NCBI GenBank assembly: GCA_010021705.1
Contig: RGMU01000043.1
Location: 1 to 9,929 of the forward strand
DNA length: 9,929 nt
Direction of reading: 5' to 3'
Source: Chitinophagia bacterium
GTDB lineage: Bacteria; Bacteroidota; Bacteroidia; Chitinophagales; Chitinophagaceae
Shown: positions 1 to 5,469 of the stretch, one piece after another
Layout of the letters: every line of letters begins with the position of its first letter
How positions within the stretch are numbered: the first letter of the stretch is position 1
Position numbers and translations under genes: made by a program
Notes under the pieces: generated by a model
What the model saw: the letters and a program-made list of their open reading frames with translations, nothing else
What the model was told of the DNA's origin: nothing
Database searches by the model: none

Positions 1-665
1 ATGATGCTAATCATCATTTGTTTGACGGTATGCTACTTTCATTCAACAATGATGCTCATGCCACTAACGACCGCAATTTAGATGCTCGTAAGCCAATGGG
101 TCCTGATTTCAACTTGTTCTCCATTACCAACGACTCGTCCTATTTAGCTTTAGATGCCCGTCCTTTTGATACAGCATCTGTTATTCCGCTTGGCATTCGC
201 AGTAACTACAAGCAAGACTACATTATCAGCACAGAGAGCATACACATACCTGAAGGTGGCAGCCTGTTCTTACACGATAAGTGGCTTGAAAAATATGTAG
301 CTATGGAAGCCGGTAGCGAATATAAGTTTAGTGTAACAAAAGATGCTAAATCGCAAGGTAATGGACGCTTTGAGATTTGCATGAAGCCTGCCAATACTAC
401 CATAGCCGATGTTACTGCTCTACAAGTGGTAATGTTACCTAACCCTGCTACCGATGAGGTGAATGTTACTTACAAAGCCCCTGCGGCAGAAGAAGTGAAC
501 ATACGCATAATGGATATTACCGGTAAAGATGTGTTTACCCGCAATGTTGGCGTATCGCAAAACGGTACGGTAAAACTACCTGTTAATCAGTTAGCTGCCG
601 GTATCTATATGGTTGAGTTTACATCCGGTAACAATAAGGTTATTCAAAGGCTTATCAAAGAATAA
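1..665 (+). CDS. C-terminal part of a T9SS-secreted protein (5' end outside window)
   Basis: This is the 3' end of a longer gene. The frame is open from base 3 to the left edge, so the TTG at 18 and ATG at 30 are unlikely to be true starts. The last ~75 residues (from about nt 435) form a T9SS type A sorting domain: a PNPATDE-type opening, an IMDITGKDVF strand, the signature QLAAGIYMVEF, and a basic end (VIQRLIKE). Family knowledge: this domain sends a Sec-exported protein through the type IX system, and is removed as the protein is released or anchored on the cell surface. The ~145 residues before it are predicted beta-rich and I do not recognise them; they may be the last repeat or accessory domain of a large adhesin or enzyme. 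The TAA stop lies 38 nt before a strong terminator, so this is the last gene of its transcript. Confidence 0.85.
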   Translation, partial: DANHHLFDGMLLSFNNDAHATNDRNLDARKPMGPDFNLFSITNDSSYLALDARPFDTASVIPLGIRSNYKQDYIISTESIHIPEGGSLFLHDKWLEKYVAMEAGSEYKFSVTKDAKSQGNGRFEICMKPANTTIADVTALQVVMLPNPATDEVNVTYKAPAAEEVNIRIMDITGKDVFTRNVGVSQNGTVKLPVNQLAAGIYMVEFTSGNNKVIQRLIKE

Positions 666-703
666 CACAGCAGTAAACAGTCCTTATAACATATCATTAG
701 ATT

Positions 704-737
704 AAAAAAGTCGCTCCTGAAAGGGGGCGACTTTTTT
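704..737 (+). terminator. Intrinsic terminator, bidirectional
   Basis: AAAAAAGTCGC (704-714) pairs perfectly with GCGACTTTTTT (727-737). One G-T and two C-G pairs extend the stem to 14 bp and leave a six-base loop. The A-tract on one side and T-tract on the other allow it to work in both directions, so it can end both the T9SS cargo gene on the plus strand and the epimerase gene on the minus strand, which converge here. Confidence 0.9.
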
Positions 738-773
738 AATGTTGAAGACCGGATTCTGTTTAGAATGATTAGA

Positions 774-1181
774 CTAAATCCCCCCTCTATCCTCGCAAAG
801 CTCAATTAATACACCATTAGTGGTTTTGGGGTGTAGAAAGCATACCCATTTATTGTCGGCACCGGGTTTAGGGGTGTCGTTTAGCAGTTCAAAGCCCAAT
901 GCCTGCAATCGCTTCATTTCGGCTTTAATATCTGTAACGTCAAAGGCTATATGGTGCATTCCTTCGCCCTTTTTGGCAATGAATTTGGCAATGGGGCTAT
1001 CGGGATTAGTAGCTTCCAAAAGCTCTATTTTAGACTCACCAACGGCAAAGAAAGCCGTGCTTACGCCTTCGCTTTCTACCCCTTCTTGCTTGTAGCAAAC
1101 GGTGTTCAGCAACTGTTCGTATAAGGGTATGCTTGTCTCCAAATTTTTGACTGCAATGCCTATATGCTCTATCTTGTTCAT
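774..1181 (-). CDS. mce: Methylmalonyl-CoA epimerase (VOC superfamily)
   Basis: 135 residues, the usual length for methylmalonyl-CoA epimerase. The enzyme interconverts (S)- and (R)-methylmalonyl-CoA in the cytoplasm, linking propionyl-CoA to succinyl-CoA through the B12-dependent mutase. The fold is two vicinal-oxygen-chelate modules. Candidate metal ligands are H6 in the opening MNKIEHIGIAV, H76/H77 in GMHHIAFDV, and E127 in GVLIELCE; E53 in KIELLEA sits at the position that helps form the active site in the first module. The ATG at 1181 is chosen because the family starts at MxKIEHIGIAV; the frame stays open 21 codons further upstream, but that extension has no family counterpart. No mutase genes lie here. 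It is a single-gene unit between the shared terminator at 704-737 and the divergent iscS promoter region. Confidence 0.93.
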   Translation of the reverse strand: MNKIEHIGIAVKNLETSIPLYEQLLNTVCYKQEGVESEGVSTAFFAVGESKIELLEATNPDSPIAKFIAKKGEGMHHIAFDVTDIKAEMKRLQALGFELLNDTPKPGADNKWVCFLHPKTTNGVLIELCEDRGGI

Positions 1182-1253
1182 ACTATAGTTTTTGTAAATA
1201 ATCTTATTATTGGATAAATGCCCTGAAAAGAGCGAAAGTAGCATTTCTATTCG

Positions 1254-1261
1254 TAACTTTG
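1254..1261 (+). promoter_or_regulatory. Putative -7 element for iscS (TAACTTTG)
   Basis: TAACTTTG matches the Bacteroidota -7 consensus TAnnTTTG and lies 58 nt upstream of the iscS ATG. There is no TTG at the usual ~19-21 nt spacing on its left, so only the -7 half is supported. Its last bases overlap the 8-bp palindrome TTTGCAAA (1258-1265). Confidence 0.5.
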
Positions 1262-1288
1262 CAAACTAAGCGCAACTCAGGTTGCAAA
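1259..1288 (+). promoter_or_regulatory. Repeat pair TTGCAAA and small hairpin in the isc leader
   Basis: TTGCAAA occurs at 1259-1265 and again at 1282-1288, 23 bp apart, so about two helical turns. Between and overlapping them, GCAAC (1272-1276) and GTTGC (1281-1285) form a 5-bp hairpin with loop TCAG. The set lies just downstream of the putative iscS -7 element, where an operator or leader structure would act. No known regulator site is recognised, and chance is possible for repeats this short. Confidence 0.3.
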
Positions 1289-1312
1289 TACATTCATAAT
1301 AGTAATAACACG

Positions 1313-1320
1313 CAAAGGTA
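1313..1320 (-). promoter_or_regulatory. Possible -7 element for mce (TACCTTTG on minus strand)
   Basis: Read on the minus strand, this is TACCTTTG, a full match to TAnnTTTG. It would place a start of transcription about 120 nt upstream of the epimerase ATG. It overlaps the first base of the iscS start codon, and no clear -33 TTG accompanies it, so this is a weak call. Confidence 0.3.
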
Positions 1321-2534
1321 TGAACTTGCCTATTTATCTTGATAATAATGCTACCACCCCCATGGACCCCCGTGTATTGGAGGCTATGTTACCTTATTTT
1401 ACCAATAAATTTGGCAATGCAGCCAGCCGCAGCCACGCCTTTGGTTGGGAAGCAGAAGACGCTGTGGACACTGCGCGTGAGCAAATAGCGAAACTCATTA
1501 ACGCAGACCCAAAAGAAATTATCTTTACTTCCGGTGCCACAGAAAGCGATAATCTTGCCATAAAAGGTATATTTGAAATGTACGCCTCTAAGGGTAATCA
1601 TATCATTACAGCCGTAACAGAGCACAAAGCAGTGTTAGATGCGTGCAAGCACATTGAGCATTTAGGTGGACAAGTTACTTATCTACCGGTTAAAAATGAC
1701 GGCTTAATAGACCTTGAACAATTGGAAAACGCTATTACGCCGCAAACCATATTAGTAGCTATAATGTATGGTAACAATGAGGTGGGTGTGGTGCAGCCTA
1801 TAAAAGAGATAAGTCAAATAGCCCACAAGCATGGCGTGCTATTCTTTACCGATGCTACACAGGCAGTAGGTAAAATACCCGTAGATGTGATAGCCGATGG
1901 TATAGACTTATTAGCCTTTACGGGTCATAAAATATATGGACCTAAAGGTGTTGGAGTGTTATATGTACGCCGTAAAAATCCACGTGTAAAAGTTACTGCT
2001 CAAATGGACGGCGGCGGACACGAGCGCGGTATGCGTAGCGGTACGCTTAATGTGCCGGGCATTGTGGGGTTAGGCAAAGCCTGCGAAATCTGTATGAACG
2101 AAATGGCAGCCGAAGCAGAACGTCTTAGCCAAATGCGCAATAGATTGGAAAATGCGCTATTGCAGTTGGAAGAGGCTTATGTAAATGGGAATAGGGAACA
2201 TCGTTTGCCACACACCACCAACATATCGTTTAAGTATGTAGAAGGCGAAGGGCTAATGATGGGTTTTAACAAAAATATAGCAGTTTCCAGCGGTTCTGCC
2301 TGTACTTCTGCCAGTCTTGAGCCGTCTTATGTGTTAAAGGCATTAGGCTTAGGTGATGATTTAGCCCATAGCTCTATCCGCTTTGGCTTAGGTAGGTTTA
2401 CCACAGACGACCAAATAGATTTTGCCATAGAAGCCGTTACCCAAAGCGTGAATAAACTGCGAGAAATGAGTCCTCTTTGGGAAATGTATAAAGACGGTAT
2501 AGACCTTGATAGCATTGAGTGGGCACACCATTAA
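1320..2534 (+). CDS. iscS: Cysteine desulfurase IscS
   Basis: 404 residues, the same length as E. coli IscS. This PLP enzyme removes sulfur from cysteine, giving alanine and a persulfide on the enzyme that is passed to IscU and other acceptors in the cytoplasm. The Schiff-base lysine is K204 in TGHKIYGPKG; H102 in TEHKAVLD stacks on the cofactor; D178 and Q181 in FTDATQAVGK contact the PLP ring. The mobile catalytic cysteine is C328 in SSGSACTSASLEP. The tail SPLWEMYKDGIDLDSIEWAHH, which contacts IscU in the E. coli protein, is nearly identical to E. coli, so this is a group I ISC enzyme, not SufS or NifS. It heads the iscS-iscU-iscA group, with 61 nt before iscU. The usual neighbour iscR is absent; the gene upstream is the divergent epimerase. 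Confidence 0.97.
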   Translation: MNLPIYLDNNATTPMDPRVLEAMLPYFTNKFGNAASRSHAFGWEAEDAVDTAREQIAKLINADPKEIIFTSGATESDNLAIKGIFEMYASKGNHIITAVTEHKAVLDACKHIEHLGGQVTYLPVKNDGLIDLEQLENAITPQTILVAIMYGNNEVGVVQPIKEISQIAHKHGVLFFTDATQAVGKIPVDVIADGIDLLAFTGHKIYGPKGVGVLYVRRKNPRVKVTAQMDGGGHERGMRSGTLNVPGIVGLGKACEICMNEMAAEAERLSQMRNRLENALLQLEEAYVNGNREHRLPHTTNISFKYVEGEGLMMGFNKNIAVSSGSACTSASLEPSYVLKALGLGDDLAHSSIRFGLGRFTTDDQIDFAIEAVTQSVNKLREMSPLWEMYKDGIDLDSIEWAHH

Positions 2535-2542
2535 TTTATACC

Positions 2543-2555
2543 TTAACTTTGTTAA
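2543..2555 (+). promoter_or_regulatory. Possible iscU promoter element inside an inverted repeat
   Basis: TAACTTTG (2544-2551) matches the Bacteroidota -7 consensus and is the same 8-mer found ahead of iscS. It is embedded in the perfect inverted repeat TTAAC-TTT-GTTAA (2543-2555). The nearest TTG (2515-2517) is 26 nt upstream, too far for a normal -33 element. It may give iscU its own start, or the repeat may be a small operator. Confidence 0.4.
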
Positions 2556-2595
2556 CCAACAATTTGTATTAATTTAACTAAAAATAAAACTAAAA

Positions 2596-3009
2596 ATGGC
2601 ATATTCAGAAAAAGTGATAGACCACTATAACAACCCTAAAAACGTAGGCACGTTAGATAAATCACAAACCAATGTGGGCACAGGACTTGTGGGAGCACCG
2701 GAGTGCGGAGACGTTATGCGTCTGCAAATTCAGGTGGACGAAATTACGGGCACCATAACCGATGCCAAGTTTAAAACCTTTGGCTGCGGTTCTGCCATTG
2801 CTTCGTCTTCTTTAGCCACCGAATGGCTTAAAGGCAAAACCGTTGACCAAGCCCTTACCATTGACAATATGGACATAGTAGAGGAACTTAACCTGCCTCC
2901 GGTAAAAATTCACTGCTCTGTATTGGCAGAAGATGCCATTAAAGCCGCTATAAACGACTACCGCGTGAAGAACGGACTACCTCAGTTAGAAACCGTAGCC
3001 GTGCACTAA
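2596..3009 (+). CDS. iscU: Iron-sulfur cluster scaffold protein IscU
   Basis: 137 residues, about nine longer than E. coli IscU through a C-terminal extension (GLPQLETVAVH) plus one inserted residue. It is the scaffold on which a [2Fe-2S] cluster is built from IscS sulfur and iron. The start MAYSEKVIDHYNNPKNVG is close to the E. coli sequence. Cluster ligands are all present: C37 with D39 in APECGDVM, C64 in FGCGSAIASSS, and H106/C107 in KIHCSVLAED. LPPVK (100-104) is the motif bound by the Hsp70-type chaperone HscA, so a functional HscA/HscB pair is expected elsewhere in the genome although none is here. D39 is the residue whose loss stabilises the cluster; it is kept, as expected for an active transient scaffold. 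Follows iscS by 61 nt. Confidence 0.97.
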   Translation: MAYSEKVIDHYNNPKNVGTLDKSQTNVGTGLVGAPECGDVMRLQIQVDEITGTITDAKFKTFGCGSAIASSSLATEWLKGKTVDQALTIDNMDIVEELNLPPVKIHCSVLAEDAIKAAINDYRVKNGLPQLETVAVH

Positions 3010-3041
3010 TTGTTCTATCTCAATATTTATTCACACGCTTA

Positions 3042-3060
3042 TTATGTATTTTGTACATAA
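3042..3060. promoter_or_regulatory. Inverted repeat in the iscU-iscA gap
   Basis: TTATGTA (3042-3048) and TACATAA (3054-3060) form a perfect 7-bp inverted repeat with spacer TTTTG. A second, overlapping repeat pairs TATTTT (3047-3052) with AAAATA (3059-3064). It lies 51 nt upstream of the iscA start in the 102-nt gap after iscU. There is no G/C-rich stem or following T-tract, so it is not a terminator; an operator or promoter-region palindrome is possible. Confidence 0.35.
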
Positions 3061-3111
3061 AATAGGATTTATACCCCAACCTTTTTTAGGATAAAAAGTA
3101 TATTTAATAGT

Positions 3112-3438
3112 ATGATTTTTGTTAGCGAAAGAGCAAGAGAAAAAGTAATGCAGTTGAAAAAAGACGCTCAGTTGTCTGACGAGTATTTTTTGCGCGTAAG
3201 CGTAGTGGGGGGGGGATGTTCAGGGTTAAGTTATAAGTTAGACTTTGACAATGAACCACAGCCTAAAGACCAACGCTTTGAAGATAACGGAGTTAATATA
3301 GTTACCGACCTTAAAAGCTTTTTATACCTGTGTGATACTACGCTTGATTTTTCAGACGGGCTTAACGGTAAGGGTTTTCATTTTAACAATCCTAATGCCA
3401 GCCGCAGTTGCGGTTGTGGCGATAGCTTTGCGGTTTAA
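3112..3438 (+). CDS. iscA: A-type iron-sulfur carrier protein (IscA/HesB family)
   Basis: 108 residues, the normal length of an A-type carrier. These proteins receive clusters from the scaffold and hand them to apo-enzymes, chiefly [4Fe-4S] proteins. The three ligand cysteines are C36 in VVGGGCSGLSY and the pair C100/C102 in SRSCGCGDSFAV. It sits third in the iscS-iscU-iscA order seen in proteobacterial isc operons; sequence alone does not separate IscA from ErpA or SufA, so the symbol rests partly on position. The gap of 102 nt before it is wide for a tight operon. The codons for V32-G35 contain a run of nine G bases immediately ahead of the codon for C36. Confidence 0.92.
   Translation: MIFVSERAREKVMQLKKDAQLSDEYFLRVSVVGGGCSGLSYKLDFDNEPQPKDQRFEDNGVNIVTDLKSFLYLCDTTLDFSDGLNGKGFHFNNPNASRSCGCGDSFAV
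3207..3215 (+). repeat. Nine-G homopolymer inside iscA
   Basis: Nine consecutive G bases encode most of the GGG of VVGGGCSG, in an otherwise AT-rich gene that could use GGT or GGC codons. The tract ends one base before the TGT... region that begins with the codon for ligand C36, so gain or loss of one G would frameshift the gene before all three ligand cysteines. It is also a classic spot for sequencing-length errors, but the frame as given is intact. Confidence 0.9.
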
Positions 3439-3457
3439 CAGATATGCTGCCATTAGC

Positions 3458-3487
3458 TTGCGTTGTTCTACTTTTAGTATATATTTG
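3458..3487 (+). promoter_or_regulatory. Promoter of the outer-membrane barrel gene
   Basis: TTG (3458-3460) and TATATTTG (3480-3487) are separated by exactly 19 nt, fitting the Bacteroidota promoter rule TTG-N19-TAnnTTTG. Transcription would begin about 15-20 nt before the ATG at 3509, giving a short leader. This is the most complete promoter in the window and separates the barrel gene from the isc genes. Confidence 0.65.
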
Positions 3488-3508
3488 CCGAAGAATAGCC
3501 ATTTGCTG

Positions 3509-4372
3509 ATGAAAAAATACGCTTTGCTTATTATGCTATCCCTGTTTGCTTACGGCAAGCCGGTGTGTGCACAGTCCTATTATACTAATGGAGAAATAGG
3601 CTTTTCGGCAGGCGCGGCGCAATACTTTGGCGACCTTAACGATAACTACGGCTTCCGCACCCCCGCACCGGCTTTTGGTATGTTTTACCGCAAGCGGTTC
3701 AATTTTTACGTCTCGGTGAAAGCTGTTTTTAACTACACTTCTGTTGGCTATGATGATAAGTTGAGTAAATCGCCTTTTAACCAAGTGCGTAACCTCAACT
3801 TTAAGAGCGATATATATGAATTAGGCTTGCAGGCAGAGTTCAATTTCTTTAAATTTATTACTGCTGACCGCTACTACCGCTGCACGCCTTATTTAACAGG
3901 GGGTATTGGCGTATTTTATTACGACCCTTATACCACTTACAAAGGCATTAAATTCCACTTGCGTGATATTGGTACAGAGGGGCAAAATTTGGGTAATGAA
4001 GAGCTAAAATATACGCACATTACACCTTATTTTCCCATTGGGGCAGGGGTAAAATATTGGGTGGCAAGGGGCACAAACATTAGCTTAGAAGTAACAGACA
4101 GGCTTACCACTACCGATTATTTAGATGATGTAAGTGCCACGTATGTAGGTGCATCAAAATTCCCCGCAGCGTCTATTAGACGACCCGGTCAAGCCTTGCA
4201 AGACCGCAGTACAGAAATAGATGCTGCTAATCCTTTAGGCAGACCGGGCAAACAGAGAGGCAACTCCAGCACTTATGACCAATACTTGATAGTGAATTTT
4301 AGCGTCTCTTTCCACTTTAACACCTATCACTGCCCTGCCTTTATGAAACATGACCTTATTAGCACTTATTAA
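3509..4372 (+). CDS. Outer-membrane beta-barrel protein, DUF6089-like
   Basis: 287 residues. The ATG at 3509 is chosen because it opens a clear Sec signal peptide (MKKYALLIMLSLFAYGKPVCA, cleavage before Q22); the frame runs further upstream into iscA but that extension is not signal-like, and the promoter at 3458-3487 lies within it. The mature start GEIGFSAGAAQYFGDLND is typical of the DUF6089 family of Bacteroidota outer-membrane proteins. Alternating hydrophobic/polar strands follow (e.g. NFYVSVKAVFNYTSVGY, YFPIGAGVKYWV, NISLEVTDRLTTTDYLDD), and the end carries the VSFHFNTYHCPAF motif. The role of the family is not established; it is expected to be a monomeric barrel in the outer membrane. 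Its stop overlaps the stop of the convergent acetyltransferase gene by 4 bp, with no terminator between them. Confidence 0.85.
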   Translation: MKKYALLIMLSLFAYGKPVCAQSYYTNGEIGFSAGAAQYFGDLNDNYGFRTPAPAFGMFYRKRFNFYVSVKAVFNYTSVGYDDKLSKSPFNQVRNLNFKSDIYELGLQAEFNFFKFITADRYYRCTPYLTGGIGVFYYDPYTTYKGIKFHLRDIGTEGQNLGNEELKYTHITPYFPIGAGVKYWVARGTNISLEVTDRLTTTDYLDDVSATYVGASKFPAASIRRPGQALQDRSTEIDAANPLGRPGKQRGNSSTYDQYLIVNFSVSFHFNTYHCPAFMKHDLISTY

Positions 4373-4824
4373 AATGATAGGCTAACATTAATCCATTCAC
4401 TGTCAAAGTGGGCATTATATTTTTGGTAAAATGCTATGGCAAGCGTATTCCATTCTAATACTTGCCATGTGATTCCGCAAAACTGCCTTTCTTTGGCTCC
4501 TGCTATCAGTGCGTCCATTAGCAATGTACCTATGCCCATGCGGCGGGCTGCTTCGGTTACAATAATGTCTTCTAAGTACATTCGTTGCCCTTTCCATGTA
4601 GAATAGCGTATGTAATACAGCGCAAACCCAAGTATGCCTTCTGCGTCTGTTTCGGCTATATATGCCCACCAAACGGGGTTTGCTCCAAAGCCACTTTCCT
4701 CAAAGTGCGTCTGCGATACCGTAACGGCATCGGGTGCTCGCTCATATACCGCCAACTCGCGCACTAATTCCATCATCCGTGGGCAGTCTTCTTTGAGGGC
4801 TTTGCGTATTTTTATATCGGTCAT
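4369..4824 (-). CDS. GNAT-family N-acetyltransferase, SSAT-like
   Basis: 151 residues, a single GNAT domain. It transfers acetyl from acetyl-CoA to an amine. The acetyl-CoA pyrophosphate loop is RRMGIG (94-99), preceded by the strand YLEDIIVTEAA, and the C-terminal motif EWNTLAIAFYQKYNA (124-138) is present. The opening IRKALKEDCPRMMELVRELAVYE, the YYIRYSTWKGQRMYLED block and the FYQKY motif resemble spermidine/spermine (diamine) acetyltransferases, so a small polyamine or thialysine-type substrate is plausible but not proven. It is the last gene of the minus-strand array: its ATG shares one base with the TAA of the cysteine-rich lipoprotein gene (TAATG), implying translational coupling. Its stop overlaps the barrel gene. 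Confidence 0.88.
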   Translation of the reverse strand: MTDIKIRKALKEDCPRMMELVRELAVYERAPDAVTVSQTHFEESGFGANPVWWAYIAETDAEGILGFALYYIRYSTWKGQRMYLEDIIVTEAARRMGIGTLLMDALIAGAKERQFCGITWQVLEWNTLAIAFYQKYNAHFDSEWINVSLSF

Positions 4825-5270
4825 TACTTCTTATAGTCTAACTTTAAGGAAAATTTTATTACACCTGTTCCCATACACTCATTGCAAATAAGCGCGCCTA
4901 CGCTATCGCAGGTGGTGCATTTTTTGTGTTTCTGCCCGGCACACTCCACGCATATAAGTTTGCCGGTGTGCTTGCAATTAGGGCAATTTAGCGATTTGCG
5001 CACCATTTTTGATGTCAGCTTGCCTTTTACCGATACATATTCATAATTTTCGGTAGTGGTTTTGCCCGTACCTGCGCATCTGTTACATATAGTGTAGCCT
5101 TCGCCGGAACATATTGTACATTTTAGTACTCTTGCTCCTTCACATTGCTCACAAACGTGCTTGCCTTTGCCGGAACATACTTTACACACTTTATCTTTGC
5201 AAGCCATCATAAACAGGCTACAACAAGCCAATAATAGGGTTATAAGCACAGATGTAGTAAGTTTGCTCAT
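4824..5270 (-). CDS. Cysteine-rich lipoprotein with eight DnaJ-type CxxC motifs
   Basis: 148 residues. Residues 1-23 form a hydrophobic signal with a lipobox-like end LFMMA-C24, so a periplasm- or outer-membrane-facing lipoprotein is likely, although M at -3 is not the best lipobox residue. The rest carries eight CxxC pairs. The first four start at C29, C40, C51 and C62, and the last four at C96, C107, C118 and C129: exactly 11 residues apart within each set, with a 30-residue cysteine-free linker between. Several have the DnaJ form CxxCxGxG (CKVCSGKG, CTICSGEG, CNRCAGTG, CNECMGTG). DnaJ zinc-finger regions bind two zinc ions with four such motifs, so two such modules could bind about four. 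There is no J domain. Function unknown; a metal-binding or redox/chaperone-like exported protein is the inference. It begins 10 nt after the remnant of the M1 gene. Confidence 0.85.
   Translation of the reverse strand: MSKLTTSVLITLLLACCSLFMMACKDKVCKVCSGKGKHVCEQCEGARVLKCTICSGEGYTICNRCAGTGKTTTENYEYVSVKGKLTSKMVRKSLNCPNCKHTGKLICVECAGQKHKKCTTCDSVGALICNECMGTGVIKFSLKLDYKK
4866..5186 (-). repeat. Two modules of four 11-residue CxxC repeats
   Basis: Encodes residues 29-135 of the lipoprotein. Module one (about 5067-5186) and module two (about 4866-4985) each hold four CxxC units with an 11-residue (33-nt) period. The pattern suggests repeat expansion of a short CxxCxGxG unit, then duplication of the four-unit module. 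Confidence 0.75.
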
Positions 5271-5280
5271 ATTTAAAACC

Positions 5281-5469
5281 TTAATCGGGCAATAGCTCCA
5301 CTAAAAAATCTGAAGTAAGCTCAAATGTCTCTTTTTTGCTTTTAGTAAATGTTTGGGGTGCTTGGCTGAGCATACATTTTATTTCTTTTTTGCCAATTAT
5401 TAGCTTAGCCGGAATGGTAAGCTCCGGATTAGTGGCACCTAAGCATTTGCCTAAATTTATTGTCATCAT
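5281..5469 (-). pseudogene. Frame-shifted C-terminal remnant of the M1 peptidase
   Basis: This frame overlaps the end of the M1 peptidase frame by 41 nt and continues it in a different phase. Residues such as NPELTIPAKLIIGKKEIKC and the end ETFELTSDFLVELLPD resemble the small beta domain that closes Bacteroidota M1 proteins (pattern GFxMPxKVxxxGKE ... VDxxFxVxL). It therefore looks like the tail of the same gene, not an independent protein, and the Met at 5469 lies inside M1 coding sequence. The segment that normally joins core and tail is missing, so a one-base correction would not restore a full-length enzyme. A small independent protein of 62 residues cannot be excluded. Confidence 0.55.

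Noticed and set aside
1182..1244. Longer N-terminus for the methylmalonyl-CoA epimerase
   Set aside because: The extra 21 residues have no counterpart in the family, which begins at the MNKIEHIGIAV motif.
3049..3096. Tiny frame starting at ATG 3045 in the iscU-iscA gap (16 codons)
   Set aside because: Too short, no family resemblance, and it overlaps the inverted repeat; nothing supports translation.
3332..3508. Upstream extension of the barrel gene overlapping iscA
   Set aside because: The frame is open, but the extension lacks signal-peptide form, overlaps iscA coding sequence, and contains the gene's own promoter; the ATG at 3509 opens a proper signal peptide.
4824..5270. Identification of the cysteine-rich gene as dnaJ
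   Set aside because: It has no J domain or HPD motif, no DnaJ C-terminal domains, and carries a signal peptide; only the CxxCxGxG motif is shared.
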